Notes under the pieces: model-generated
The model's database searches: none
What the model saw: the letters and a program-made list of their open reading frames with translations, nothing else
Told to the model about the DNA's origin: nothing
From: Ophioderma brevispina
Taxonomy: Eukaryota; Echinodermata; Ophiuroidea; Amphilepidida; Ophiodermatidae
Direction of reading: 5' to 3'
Length of the DNA stretch: 64,000 nucleotides
Assembly (NCBI GenBank): GCA_023653785.1
Contig: JAMKCH010005399.1
Coordinates: 1-64,000 of the forward strand
In this document: one piece after another, positions 38,421 through 49,798 of the stretch
How the letters are laid out: every line of letters begins with the position of its first letter
Position numbering within the stretch: the stretch's first letter is position 1
Program-made: the position numbers and the translations under genes

Positions 38421-40319
38421 TTCATCTGATATGTGACCCGTACCAATTCTTTGCAGGAGGTGAAAAATTCAATGTGGCGCAGGGACTTCTGCTTATCATG
38501 GTATCACTTTAATATTGTGAGCAATGTTAAGGATGGAATACACTATAGTGCGTTTCCATGCATGGAATGAAATTGTATTTAGTGACAGGTGCAAGTTAAA
38601 TGACCGGAGGTCTCCAAGATAATACGGTGTGGCACGGTGCATTGAATTATTTCATTTTCCCGGTAGATCCCCTCTCCGACTTATTGAATAGGTCCAAAAC
38701 TCCAGGGGGACGAAGGTATCACGCGAATCGAGTAGAGGTAACAGCTACAAAATGCATTTTGAGTTGCCCCGTCTGTACAAACTGCAATATTTTAGTGTTT
38801 TTAGGGAACCCGGAGGCCATCGTGCGATTTTTCTAATTGCATAAGGTGACAAATTACAATCATTTAACTTCATATAGTATACCTATTACAGATATATAAT
38901 CAGATGAGGTGAAAAATGGTTAAATTTTAAAAACAGTATTTTGGGTTGATCACTCTGTGAAAAGGCATATTTTCGGGTTTTCTGCTTTTTAAAATGGCGG
39001 CCTCTGGATTTTCTCAAACGTAATAAAGCGGCCCAAGATACATTTACTAATTTTACATTTCCTACCGCAAACAGAATGATAAATTTAAAAAAAATAAACA
39101 AATTACAGCATTTTGGGGGGTCCTTTGTACCATGGATGGAAACGCGGCAATTTTGGGGTTTTACAGTGAATGGCGGGGGCCGGGGGGGCCCGCAATCTTG
39201 AATTTCTCAAATTGCCCAAGGGTGGCAATTTTCACACCCACCTGACCGATTCCATTATATACCATTCAAAGAGATATAATCAGCTGAGGGAAAAAAACTT
39301 TTCAGAGAGTTTCATCTACTCCCCTCCCGGCTGGACTATATGGTTTATAAACAGTCGCTCAATCACATCCAATCCATCGATTCACGTCCTAACAAAATTG
39401 ATGCTGATCTGTATTGTCCATTATGCCCGGTGCACTTGTTGTGTGTGGTGTGTGGTGTGTAGTCGGCGGTTTGACCTTATATAGTCACGCATGTGCAATA
39501 CATTATAAGGTTCAGGCACGAGTTGAATTCTTGATTCTGTTTGCACAACACGTTGGATTAGTGTTGTTTGACCATAAAGACATGGCTTTGACGGAATAAA
39601 GCTCGGTGTACCTTTTGCTTATTATATATTCAATGCTACTAGACCTTCTTTTTTTATTTATTCATTTCCCCAACTAATAAATTCGTTTTTAAGGAATATA
39701 ATGATTTTGTTCTCTTCTCATTCTCTCCCTGACTTTCGCGATATCATTTCTTGTTCAGCTAAACTTTCATAGCGCGATACCGGTACCTGTCTTTTTTTAC
39801 TTTAGCCAAAAACGTTCGTTCATAATCGATAGTTGGCACTATAGGCCTACTTGTTGAATGGGTGTTTTTTATTTAATCCTTATTCATTTTTTAATAACCG
39901 CATATTGTTGTAGTGGCTTTTGTATTAATTGCCCATAATGGATATATTATTGTTAACCGTGTTCCTTGTACACCCCACTTGGGGTCTTTAAGGTTTGAAA
40001 TAAACTTGATAATTAGTCGATATATTCCAATCTATTTTTTTTCAAGATTTTACCGATACCTTTTTCTGCCTGATTCTTAAGAATTGCGTATTGGTACCGT
40101 TGCACCCTTACAAATGAAGTCTCTATCAAACAAAGTATGTTACTTTCTACCAAATATGTGAATGGAAATCTCAATAGTGATGTGCACTTCTTATTTTACA
40201 TTATATTGATAATAATATAAGGGCCACCGCTTTAATCAGTAATCAATACCCGGTGATCAACCCGCAACGATCGAATGCGATTTGTAAAATAACAAGCTCG
40301 AACAATAGAATCCAAAGCT
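38421..40319. other. No gene seen; noncoding with a two-copy direct repeat
   Basis: 'ATACC-ATTA-AGATATATAATCAGATGAGG' near 38,880 recurs as 'ATACCATTCAAAGAGATATAATCAGCTGAGG' near 39,260, indicating a ~380-bp tandem-like duplication. A stem-loop ACCCCACTTGGGGT is followed by AATAAA near 39,970-40,003, which resembles the 3' end of a retroposon or transcript but has no associated coding sequence. Confidence 0.4.
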
Positions 40320-40690
40320 TGATTGACAGGGGACGTCACACGGTCGTTAGCCTTCTGTCAAGCAGACACCCAGCCGTTGGTGGCGACATTCAGCGCTTAT
40401 TCAAAAGTGAGTAGTGTTTTTGTGATGTTGGCCTACATTAGCGTTCAATAATTCCTGGTTTTGTAAAATATATTTTAAAATTCCACTTAAAAACAAAAAC
40501 CCTTATTGGGTGCAATTAAGCCAAGTTAACCTTGCTGTGTGGAGTTATTGTGCTCTTGGTAACTGAACCATGCCAAAAAGAAAAAGAGAAAAGTCACCAT
40601 TGTGTTGACAATCCTGTCATTGGTAGGAACAAGCAGACACCCTGCCGGTGGTGGCAACATTCAGCTGAATCAGCTCTCTTTCCACAGACT
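40320..40690 (+). repeat. Direct repeat of ~60 bp, two copies ~270 bp apart
   Basis: AAGCAGACACCCAGCCGTTG, with the following GTGGCGACATTCAGC (about 40,361-40,397), recurs as AAGCAGACACCCTGCCGGTG and GTGGCAACATTCAGC (about 40,630-40,670). The first copy is preceded by a CRE-like GACGTCAC and followed by a donor-like AAAGTGAGTAG. It could therefore be a noncoding first exon and promoter upstream of the MBOAT7-like gene; that is conjecture. Confidence 0.45.
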
Positions 40691-40970
40691 CTTTATAGCG
40701 CCGAAGGGCTAGAAGGGAGACTCTCTGCGCCTTTGTGTACGCAGCGAAAGCCAGATAATTTTGTTTTTTGTTGTTTAGAACTCGCGTGCATACTGGAGGT
40801 AAGCGTAAGCAAGTACGCCCTACGCACAAATGCACGCTAAAACAACGTTTCAAGGAAAGCGTGTTAAAATGTGCGGTAGGGAAACAAATCAACGTCCCTG
40901 TTGCCAGTGCAATCCAGCTGATATCTATTATAATATGGAGTCCGACGCGACTACAGTTTTTGGTTCATTC

Positions 40971-41120
40971 TTCATGTAAGACTGCATGAAATTAGCTAGC
41001 ATGAAAATCTTCTATAGAGGATCAAAGGATTACAGGATTGTACAGCCTTTATTCCGTAAAAGAGTCTTTACTCTAGTTACTGTGAGTCTACTCACGAATA
41101 TCTTACACCAAGGACACACA
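40971..41120 (+). repeat. Dispersed short repeat, copy 2
   Basis: This copy is colinear with 9,682-9,816, including TTCTATAGAGGATCAAAGGA, TTTATTCCGTAAAAGAG and ATATCTTACACCAAGGACAC. Confidence 0.6.
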
Positions 41121-41805
41121 GCTTTTGTTTAATAATAGTCGTAGTTTATATAAACAAAAGAATTCATATATAATTTGTATTGTGTATATTAAACACTTTG
41201 TTTATTTAAACCTACCAATTTATAAACTGTTTTTTAAACTTGTGGGGTGGGTGCCAGGGGGCATGGTTGAGCCCCAGGGTGATGGAGGGAACTGACACAG
41301 GGAAGTACCGTACAGGTATATGTGCGTCCCTTATCCCCATCTCTATGAGTTTATGCCCCCAGCCAGTTGAAGCACTAATTCAGATATTTCCTAAATCAAA
41401 AATCGAAGAGGAAAAAAATCACAAAAATTAATAGGCCTAGTTGCATGTGTTATGTTATTTTTAAAGGGCCGTCGCTAGAACCACGTGTAGATTTTACCTG
41501 AAGTGGCAAAGGTTCACTTTCGGTGACCTGCAGACACAGGCTACGATTTGTATCATTTAGGCCTACCCTGCGAAATTTTACGCTTTATTGGTCTTGGACG
41601 TTATGAACTAAAATCTGCCCGATTTAGGTGGTCGACCATTTACAGAGAAGATATACCAGTATACAGGGTTTTACAAAATCACGTATTTTGCTCTCACATC
41701 AAAACGGATTGAAATATCGGTGCGAAAACTTTACAGAAGGGGGTTTGGGATGAAGGCCAATTCTATAAACTTAAATAGGGCCATCTCCATTTGGCAAGGG
41801 GCCTA
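41121..41805. other. No gene seen
   Basis: This is noncoding spacer between the dispersed repeat and the foldback structure. Open frames here have no recognisable content. Confidence 0.4.
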
Positions 41806-42380
41806 TCCAGGGGTGAAGCCCATTCAAACCAGTAGTCTTCTCATGTCCGTGCGGGCCGCTGACATTTTGAATATTGCACGGATAAATAATTATTAGTTTG
41901 GGTCGCTTGTATACACACATAATGTCAATTCGATAAAAACAATCCGCAAAAATATCAGTTGTTGGAGTTGGGTGTGCTATTGTGTGGTTAAAATTTTGTC
42001 GACCCATGGCCACACAACGAATGATGAAATGACACGTCAGTCGTCTTGATTTTAAATAAAACCGCCTCAATGAATAGGGTCTGTTCAACCGCAGGCGCAT
42101 TGCCATTTATGAGGGAAAAAAGAGATCTGAGCACAATGAGCACAGGCTGCACTATTAGTACACTGGCACTCTTAACACATACACAATTGTATCACTACCG
42201 ATTAGTGTAAGCAAAGCGGCACCCACAGTTATGTGGAAGAAGCGGAGGCAGCCATTGCTTTCTATTGGTGGATTATTATGTTTTCTTTGTGGTCCAAAAA
42301 CCATGCGAGACGATGATGAATTTCTAAAGATTACGTATTACGTTTTGCCTCTCTATTCTATATAGAACCTCTTTGGGCCC
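41806..42380 (+). mobile_element. Foldback structure, left arm (~575 bp)
   Basis: This arm, from AGGGGTGAAGCCCATTCAAA to TATATAGAACCTCTTTGGG, is repeated in reverse complement at 43,811-44,304. The pairing is visible throughout, for example TGGCCACACAACGAATGATG, CACCGATTAGTGTA-like sequence, GAAGCGGAGGCAGCCATTGC and CATGCGAGACGATGA. The loop is ~1.43 kb and has no transposase. It is probably a foldback-type non-autonomous DNA transposon or an inverted duplication. Confidence 0.75.
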
Positions 42381-42525
42381 TATCCTACAATGTGATAGAT
42401 CAAAGCAACTATGCCAAAATGACCATCATCTGAGTCTACCGGCTCCACCTTCCTCACCTAGTGACCAGTGTGGCAGTCATGCCGAGTTGGATCATTTCGT
42501 AATGTCTAGCAGGCATCAAAAGAAA

Positions 42526-42856
42526 TATACTCACCAAACTGTGCGATTGTTCTTTTTGTACATTGATACTTACGAATGACTCCAACTAGTAACCCGCATC
42601 CAGGCCCTTCCCCGCCAGTGGAGCCTTGGGGAAGGTGCAAAAATGAGCAAAGGATTTTGGTCGCCAGTGACGTCAGATGGTTGGGCGTACCGCTGCTAGC
42701 AGTGGGACCACTGCTAGGCGTGGGCACACCGAATTTTTTTAATGTGGCAGTAGCGGGGTTTCTGATGGCTTTTTTGAGCACAAAAAATGAACTAGTTGGA
42801 TCATTCGTAAGTTAACAGTATAAAATAGAACAATCTCACCAATTTTGGTGAGTATA
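42526..42856. mobile_element. MITE nested in the foldback loop, ~330 bp with ~65-bp inverted repeats
   Basis: TATACTCACCAAACTGTGCG, continuing to GAATGACTCCAACTAGT at about 42,592, pairs with the reverse complement of 42,790-42,856 (ACTAGTTGGATCATTCGTAA to TTTTGGTGAGTATA). The centre is GC-rich and has CTAGCAGTGGGACCACTGCTAG, itself nearly palindromic (about 42,697-42,718). Ends begin and finish with TATA/TA, compatible with a TA target site. The frame through it is not a gene. Confidence 0.65.
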
Positions 42857-43384
42857 TTTGCATTTATGGCATAGCCGATGGCCTTAACAAGGACTTTCAA
42901 TGTAAAATTGGCAATTGGAAGCCTTGGCCACCAAAACTATTATGCTACACCATGTACTATTAATCGAGTGGTTGCATTAATCCAAGGAATAATGTTATTG
43001 TGTCAACGTGTATTTTTCGAAATCCTTGATGGTACTGATTCAGATAAATGTATACTTGTAGGGGCTGTGGGTTCCTGAGTTCCTGAAGAGAGCTAGAACC
43101 TTTCAAACCAATATCCATGCATTTAAACACCAACTGAAGACGGTTCACACAAAACTGGCCCACCTTGAAACACATGGCCTACTACGAAAAAATCGTAGCC
43201 ACGGTCAAACAAAAAAACAAAAAACCTTTGACCTAAAATATTTTTCTTGAAAATGTTTGCATTGAATAAAGGGTTGATTCAAAATAACTTTTGGGATTGG
43301 AGCATTCCCTTCTATGTCAAATACCCCTGCTTGCTGAAGCAAATGATGCTCTGAGACCAAGAGAAATCTACTATAATATTACAA

Positions 43385-43480
43385 AGTGTTTCGGTAGCCG
43401 TATACGGCTACCTAACCCCAGGTTTCGGTAGCCGTATACGGTAAAATAGCCCGGGAGTGTTTCGGTAGCCGTACGCTCCA
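43385..43480 (+). repeat. Cluster of 18-bp palindrome GTAGCCGTATACGGCTAC, left group
   Basis: The perfect palindrome lies at 43,394-43,411. A 14-base version is at 43,428-43,441 and an 11-base remnant at 43,465-43,475. Spacing is 34-37 bp, and each copy is preceded by TTTCG. A second group occurs at 44,340-44,435 in inverted order. Confidence 0.7.
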
Positions 43481-43810
43481 TCCTTAAGGACATCGTACAA
43501 CAATATTTCAAGATAGCGCAAGCCAGGGAATGAGGTTATTTGGTCTTGGGCAATTCGACTTCAAAATAAGCAAGTTTTTCCTCTTTATGAAAAACAATAT
43601 GCATGGTTATTTAGACGACAACAACGACAGATTCAGATGAAATTGTTTAAAATAATTTTACCTACTCTTGTTTCAAAGAATTTGACTTGCACTGTATTTT
43701 GTAGAACAAAGTATTGCTTTTAATTACATGGTATCGCTCAAACCACAGCACAAAGGATTGTGCGGCATTACTAATTTGCATATCAAAACAGTCTCAATAG
43801 AGACTATTTA

Positions 43811-44304
43811 ACCCAAAGAGGTTCTATATAGATAGAGAGGTAAAGCGTTACGCCATCTTTAGAAATTCATCGTCTCGCATGTTTTGCCGACCACAAAGAA
43901 AACATAAGAGTACCAACAATAGAAAGCAATGGCTGCCTCTGCTTCTTCCACATACTGTGGGTGCCGCTTTGCATATACACTAATCGGTAGTGATACAAAT
44001 TGATGTATGTGTTAGAGGTGGCCAGATACTCTTTTTTTCCCATAATGCAATGCGCGCTTAGGTGAAAAAGATGTATTCATTGAGGCGGTTTATTTAAATC
44101 AAGACGACTGACGTGTCATTTCATTCGTTGTGTGGCCATGGGTAGGACAAAATTTAACCATTTTTTTTTTTTTTTTTTTTGATTGTTTGTATCGAATTGA
44201 CATTATGTGTGTATACAAGCACCCAATCTAATAATTATTCCGTGCAATATTCAAAATGTCAGCGCCCAGCACGGACGACTGGTTTTGAATGGGCTTCACC
44301 CCCT
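43811..44304 (-). mobile_element. Foldback structure, right arm (~495 bp)
   Basis: This is the reverse complement of the left arm at 41,806-42,380. It is shorter because of internal deletions and carries a T-run (about 44,161-44,180) absent from the left arm. It ends at TTTTGAATGGGCTTCACCCC. Confidence 0.75.
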
Positions 44305-44339
44305 TGATTTAACCGATCCGCTGTCTGTGGACACGCTCC

Positions 44340-44435
44340 GTAGCCGTATACGGCTACCTAACCACAGGGCCTGTTTTGGTTATATAGCCGTGTACGGCTA
44401 CGGAACCCTGGGGTTTGGTAGCCGTATACGGCTAT
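44340..44435 (+). repeat. Cluster of 18-bp palindrome, right group
   Basis: Near-perfect copies lie at 44,340-44,357 (perfect), 44,385-44,400 (16 bases, with one change in the centre) and 44,418-44,435 (last base changed). The flanking GGAAACACTCCC is the complement of GGGAGTGTTTC in the left group, so the two groups are inverted relative to each other and bracket the right arm. Confidence 0.7.
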
Positions 44436-45008
44436 GGAAACACTCCCATAATATACATTGTGAGAGCATATTCGTGCCACTGTTATATATGTTCAAACTG
44501 CACACAATGACTATTCACTAAGATCTCCCTCAACAAGATTAAGTCACTTTTAGTTATTAGGTCTCCATTAAATTGAATTTTAAAATTATACATGAATTTT
44601 TTAGCATGGTATTTTATCATTATTTAAAGTTTGCAGTTTAATTATTGAGTATTTAAATAACTTGCCAGGGCTATATTACTGAAAGATGATCTAAGGCATT
44701 TAATAGTTAGGATGGTTAACAGTAGTTTTTTTCTTGATTTTTACCTTGTTTTTACCATTTCTGGGAAAAACCACTTTTTGCTGGGAGAAAGCCAACACTG
44801 TAAATACATATAGCATAGAGAAGAAATTTACTGACTTTTTATATGTATTCAGGTTTTTGTAATCAAATACAAATTAAATCTAGCAAGTGGCCTGAGATTT
44901 GAAATGTGGGCACCCTGTGCTCCAGAGGCAAGCTTGCTAACCCCAAGTCTATGTCACTTTCTTATTTCATTGGCATGCTATGGTAACACTGCGTTATTGT
45001 GAATTGGG

Positions 45009-45124
45009 GAGTTTAACCGTAACCTGACCCATCTGACACACTTTTTTTCTGACACACTTAAGAATTCGGAAACCCTTCATGCCGAATTCATAAGTGTGTC
45101 ATATGGGTCAAGTTACGGAAACTC
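45009..45124. mobile_element. Palindromic MITE, ~115 bp (sibling at 55.1 kb)
   Basis: The left end (GAGTTTAACCGTAACCTGAC, then CCATCTGACACACTT) and the complement of the right end (GAGTTTCCGTAACTTGACCC, then ATATGACACACTT) are ~80% alike over ~40 bp, so the element is almost entirely arms. The related element at 55,085-55,225 shares both ends and an internal GAATTCGGAAACC. Confidence 0.65.
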
Positions 45125-45562
45125 TTGTACTAATTAAATTTAAAAAAAAAGAGACAACAACCATGCATCGCATAATCTCATCAAACCCACAAAGATACAT
45201 CTGTGAAATCTACAAAATCCTTGTCATTGAAATATTTCTTCGAAAATTTCCAATGATTTTGGATAAAAGAGTGCATGGTAATGTATAGGGTGACAGTAGT
45301 ACAACTTTTGGAGGAAGTTATTAAAGGCTTACAATTCAGAGATTTTGTGAGAATTGATTTTATCAATAATTTAGAGGAAATTTGACAATAACCATGTTAA
45401 CAGTAAGGATTTGTTAGAATCGTTTGATAACCTCTGTTACCTTTTTAAAGTTCAAGATGCAATTTGGCTTTAGTTTAGCCACCAATTTAGCCAAAATTCC
45501 AATCCTGATCTACCGAAATATAAACTCAGCAAACTACCCTAAATTTTTTTTTCATGTTGCAG

Positions 45563-45689
45563 TATTGCCACCAAGTCGTCTTTACCTTCTCTTTGGTTCC
45601 TAGCAATTCTTCAGAGGGGCTACTACTATTTGTGGATTATCAACTCCGACAGCATTCTCCATGTAAGCCAATTACTTTTAACTTTGAGG
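45563..45689 (+). CDS. mboat7: MBOAT7-like (LPIAT1) exon a: transmembrane segment before QLLLTLK
   Basis: Acceptor TTTTTTTTCATGTTGCAG is followed by a frame reading YCHQVVFTFSL, then (after a shift) FFRGATTICGLSTPTAFS, then (after another) HVSQLLLTLR, and the donor GTAGCA. This matches, in order, the human MBOAT7 stretch of CHAL...TFSYLLFFRA...GLPTPTPF...QLLLTLK. MBOAT7 transfers arachidonoyl-CoA to lysophosphatidylinositol in ER-type membranes. At least two one-base breaks interrupt the exon. The exon ends in phase 0, as needed by exon b. The upstream N-terminal exon (~70 residues) was not found. Confidence 0.72.
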
Positions 45690-48071
45690 GTAGCATACTT
45701 TAAACCTTATAATACCAAAATCGTTTTCCACTTGAAGTCCCACTTGAGCCAGGGCTAGAATTTCGGCGAGAATCTGAGATCGATTCTCCCAAATATTCTG
45801 TAAAATGATTTGGGTGAATCAATGTTGATTCTGGTAAACTTTAGAATTAACACAGTAGCAAATTAAGATGATTCCTCCCGCAAACTTTGTTTTGGGGAAA
45901 TCATGACTGATTCTCGCACACAGCGACAAAATTCTACCCCTGCCAGCTTTTGGTAGCCAAGCAGTCCTCCCTACAGGTTACACATCGCCGGCCACCAATG
46001 TGGGGGTTCCTTCGCGTCGATTCACACGCAGACCTTGACCACTAGTACACCCCGTGTGGGAGTTCCGCACAGGACTGCCAATGAGGTTTGTTTGAGCTCT
46101 GAGTGATTTGGGCCGCCAGCCTATAGCTGGCAGGACCACTTAGCAATCGTTGTGCGTGTGTATGTTATGTGTATGTGTGTGTGTTAGGGTGTGTGTGTAT
46201 GTGTGTTCACAAATTGTTAAGTTTTTTTTTTTTTAATTGACCTCAATTGAAAAGTTAACTTCAATTGGAACCAAACTTCTTGTCATATGTGCCATGGATC
46301 CCTCATATGTTGATGGAGGTAAAAGGTCAATGTTTCAATGTCAAAGGTCATGTGAGGTCAAGTTGAAAAATTGGCTAAAATGTAACTTGATCTATTGAAA
46401 CTGAAAACTTGAAGTTTTTCATTGGAACCAAACTTTTTGTCCATAGGGTTGCACCATGGAATCCCTCATATGTTGATGAGATCAAAGGTCATGGGCCAGG
46501 GTCAAGGTCAATGGGGTGGGCCCACACTTATATTCTTTGAATATAGCGAGCGGAAGCCGAGAACCCCGCGACATTTCTAAGTTATTTTAGTATCTTATCC
46601 ATTAACATTATTTTGTGATCTTGTCCTTTAACATTTTGGTAACCTCTGTTAATATTTACACACAATATTCATATTTAGAGTTTTTGGAGATGCTGAACTT
46701 AAATTAAAAAATCATTGCGAAACTTAAAAAATTATCAGAAATAATAAACAACAATGGAACCGTTTGGGGCGCCCTCGATGGGCCAAAATGTTGCCTACTA
46801 GGTCCGGTAGGGTATACTGTGAAGGTACCCACCCTCCTACGGTGGTTTGCATGGGTACCTGTAGTCACCAGCAGGCACTGCAGAGTACACTATAGGAGGG
46901 ATACTTCTCTAACATAGCTGGTTTTTGCAACCAGTGGCTTTGTGTACTTAGTGTGTTGTTACACCCGGCCTCTGACAAGTGACTCAGCAATTGGTGACAC
47001 CTCAGGGCAACCGCCATTGGATGATTGCATCAAACTATTTTTGCAAATAATTTTGCTATCTGCTGCTATAGCATAGCTCATACATGCATAGCATAGTCAT
47101 TATGCATAGCAGAGGAATACTTAAGTTTTCCTCTGAATATGGACCCAGGGTAAATAAATAAACAAACAAATAGCTGGTTGCTGTGTGCCCACTGCATTAT
47201 GGGGCCGTTGTTATGTCCCTTAGCTGTCGAAGCAATGGTAATATTCCCAACCACGGAAGCTCCAAACGGGGTGTGATGAATGAACGTGAAAATCTGATTA
47301 CGGGAATCGGCAGACAGCCACAGTCAATTCCCATTGATTGTTGTTCCCTGGTTACACATGTGAGTAAGAATCTGGCTGAGTAATTATATGATGTGATTTG
47401 TCAAAACAAGCATTAGGTTGCATTGAGTTGCATTGGTTTCTACACTCCCTCAATCTGAACATCATCTTTAAAGGTGCTTGTTCCGATTTATGTCTATTGT
47501 GTTCTCTACTTGATATGAGAGCCTAGCACTTGCACTTGCACGTACACCCTATCAAGTACCGTGGGAAACAAGTTTGTGATTTTGACGGTAGAAGCAATAA
47601 TACATATTGCAAAGCCCTATTCAATACTGTGCTAATATTGATGGTTAACCATTAAAACGGCGTTTTTTTGTTTATATCTTGAAAATGAAATGGATTTGAG
47701 GGCTCAAATTTTAGGACGACTATGAGAAAACTATGGCCTTTCATCTGATATCAAAATCGATACTACTTCCGGTTAAATCAGTGGGGTCCCAAAGACGATT
47801 GGAACACGCACCCAGAGCTGCATAAAAAATGGGGACATCTCTCCACTATATAGTCCATATTTATCTTCCTCGAGTCAGTGACGTCAACGGGTTCATAAAG
47901 ATGTTTTGCGTGTGCATTTTTGTACCGACTTTATACATGCACTTATGTATGCCAGTGCTTTGAATCAATGCTCGCAATTTCATGCTGCGACCAATGCATG
48001 ATGCACTGACGTCACTGACGAGGAAGGTGAAAGCACTAACTGCAATTTGTTTTTTGTATGATTTTGCACAG
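45690..48071 (+). other. MBOAT7-like intron with AGGTCA repeat and simple repeats
   Basis: The intron contains a (TG)n tract at about 46,147-46,205 and an AGGTCA-family repeat (46,240-46,560; units with CCTCATATGTTGATGAG, then GTCAAAGGTCATG). 45.95-46.14 kb and 46.78-46.96 kb are GC-richer, repeat-like stretches with no recognised class. No additional exon is convincing. Confidence 0.5.
46240..46560 (+). repeat. AGGTCA-family dispersed repeat
   Basis: Two ~150-bp units carry GGAACCAAACTT, GCACCATGGAATCCCTCATA and TCAAAGGTCATG. They end with ATTCTTTGAATATAGCGAGC, the same end as the copy at 50.58-50.95 kb. The best receptor-like sites here are AGATCAAAGGTCA and AATGTCAAAGGTCA, both imperfect DR1. 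Confidence 0.65.
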
Positions 48072-48246
48072 TTAGTGGGAGTAGCATTTGAGGTACATGA
48101 TTCCAACTCGGCCAAGATCCGGTGCAGCAAGGAGGAAGGTCACATGACTGAAAAAGATTTGAATCGTAACCAGCTGCTCATCATTGAGGACCCGTCGTTT
48201 CTGGATATTTGCAACTATGGGATGTGCTATGTCGGCCTGCTTACAG
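48072..48246 (+). CDS. mboat7: MBOAT7-like (LPIAT1) exon b: cytosolic loop to CYVGLLTG
   Basis: Acceptor GTATGATTTTGCACAG and donor GTGAAA bound a 175-nt exon that is open in frame. It begins LVGVAFEVHDSN and ends SFLDICNYGMCYVGLLTG. Human MBOAT7 has LVSLASEVQDL at the start and SLMETLSYSYCYVGIMTG at the end of the same exon, so both family and exon limits agree. The CYVG-(L/I)-(L/M)-TG-P block is characteristic of MBOAT7 rather than MBOAT1/2 or LPCAT3. The exon ends in phase 1, and the next exon supplies GT to complete Gly followed by PYY. This is the only exon of the six without a frame problem. Confidence 0.88.
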
Positions 48247-48420
48247 GTGAAATTTATAATAACTTTATCGTTCAGAAGCTTCAAATTTTGTTAGATCGCA
48301 ATTACTTACAAAGGATTGATAAGGGTTAGTACATGGAGGTCGGGTTTTTGTCCCTGCTAATAAATAAGTTCGACAGAGACTATTGTATGAAACAAGCTTG
48401 GTATTTGTATGCATGTTTGC

Positions 48421-48836
48421 ATGGGAGAGCATGGCGCACTGGTTAGGGTATTCGCCTTTAGTGCAGAAGGTCCCCGGTTCGAGCCCTGGCGTGGCCATGG
48501 CCACTTGCTGGGATTTAATTGGGTACTAAATTCTGGATTTGATTTGTAAGAACTATTGATTAAAACTGGAATTCCGCTCTCCCCGTGGTTCATTTGGACT
48601 TGGGCAAACAAACCATGAGAATATCCCGTCCTTCGGAGGGGATGTTAAGCCGTCGGTCCCATATACATGGAGATTCACGCCTGTATATGTAATCGCAGCC
48701 AGTTTCGATAAGAGTAGGGTGAAAACCCCTGGCTGTCCCAATCCGTCTTGGATCCCTGGGCATCATTGGAAAGCAGTGTCTGAACACTGAATGATCTACC
48801 CAGGCTAAATAAGACATAAATAAAATAAATAAAAAA
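48421..48836 (+). repeat. tRNA-derived SINE with conserved core and A-rich tail
   Basis: A Pol III A box (TGGCGCACTGG, 48,432-48,442) and B box (GGTTCGAGCCC, 48,476-48,486) lie 33 bp apart, as in tRNA genes. The head cannot form a full tRNA. Downstream, CCTTCGGAGGGGATGTTAAG, then CCGTCGGTCCC (about 48,630-48,660), resembles the central domain shared by several metazoan SINE classes. An ATAAATAAAATAAATAAAAA tail ends near 48,836, directly followed by a (TG)n tract. It lies in the intron between exons b and c of the MBOAT7-like gene. The class is not assigned. Confidence 0.75.
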
Positions 48837-48935
48837 TGTGTGTTTGTGTGTGAGTGTGTGTTTGTTTGTGTGTACATGCACATGTTTGTTTGTGTGTGTT
48901 TGTTTGTGTGTGTGTCTGATTGGGTGTCTGTGTGT
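48837..48935 (+). repeat. (TG)n-rich simple repeat
   Basis: Interrupted TG/TTTG repeats begin immediately after the SINE tail. Confidence 0.8.
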
Positions 48936-49798
48936 CTGTTAATTTTCAGTCCTTGTAGGTCTATTTTTAATAAATTACAAAGTTCAAGGAATTAGCAAGA
49001 CTGCTGATGACGTACGATACCACATTCAACATTGTTTGGTTGAGACGGGGGAACAGTTTCCAAAATCTTTCAAAGTGTTCTAAATTCTTAACAAGATTTT
49101 AATTTTCAAAACACTCTGAGGCAAAATGCTTCCAGAGACTTGCTACCAAGGAAGAACATCATGTGTATCAAAAGAGGAAAATAAAGGAGAATAAGAATAT
49201 AAAATCCAGTCACTAGTTGACTGACTCAACTTGAATTGTGTGTGCAAGCACTTGTAACATAAGCCCAGTTTTCATCTACAGGAGAAAACCACCTACTGAG
49301 GGGCTGTAAAAAAAGGTACTCTTGACTCCAATCTGGCGCATGTGCCACCATCCAGTTGACATTTTGTCAGCAAATAAAGGTCACATGCTGTTTGACTCCT
49401 ATTAGTTTAGGTACACAACAAGATCTTACCTTGCTGCAAGCGCTACTTTGGAGAAAAATTTGCATTTTTAATGAATTCAAAAAAAACAAACATAAATCAA
49501 CAAACAAAAAAACACTCCAAAAGGAGTGAAAAAAGAAAAAACATAAAAACAATAAAACAAATATTGTTATAATTTTTTATTTTTGTGTGCACATTTTTAT
49601 AATTCAGTTGTCAGTGAACAAATGTTGTTCCCCAAACATGCTGCACACACATTTCATACACTGATTGCAAACACACCCGCATACACATGGTCTTGCACAC
49701 AAATGCATACCCATGTGCTTGCAAACACAAATGCATACCCATATGGTATGCCAGTGCTTCAGCGCACAGCACACACATTCATACATTAACCACGCATA

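Noticed and set aside
48421..48495. Functional tRNA gene
   Set aside because: Only A and B boxes are kept; the acceptor and anticodon stems cannot be paired, and the unit continues into a SINE body and A-rich tail.
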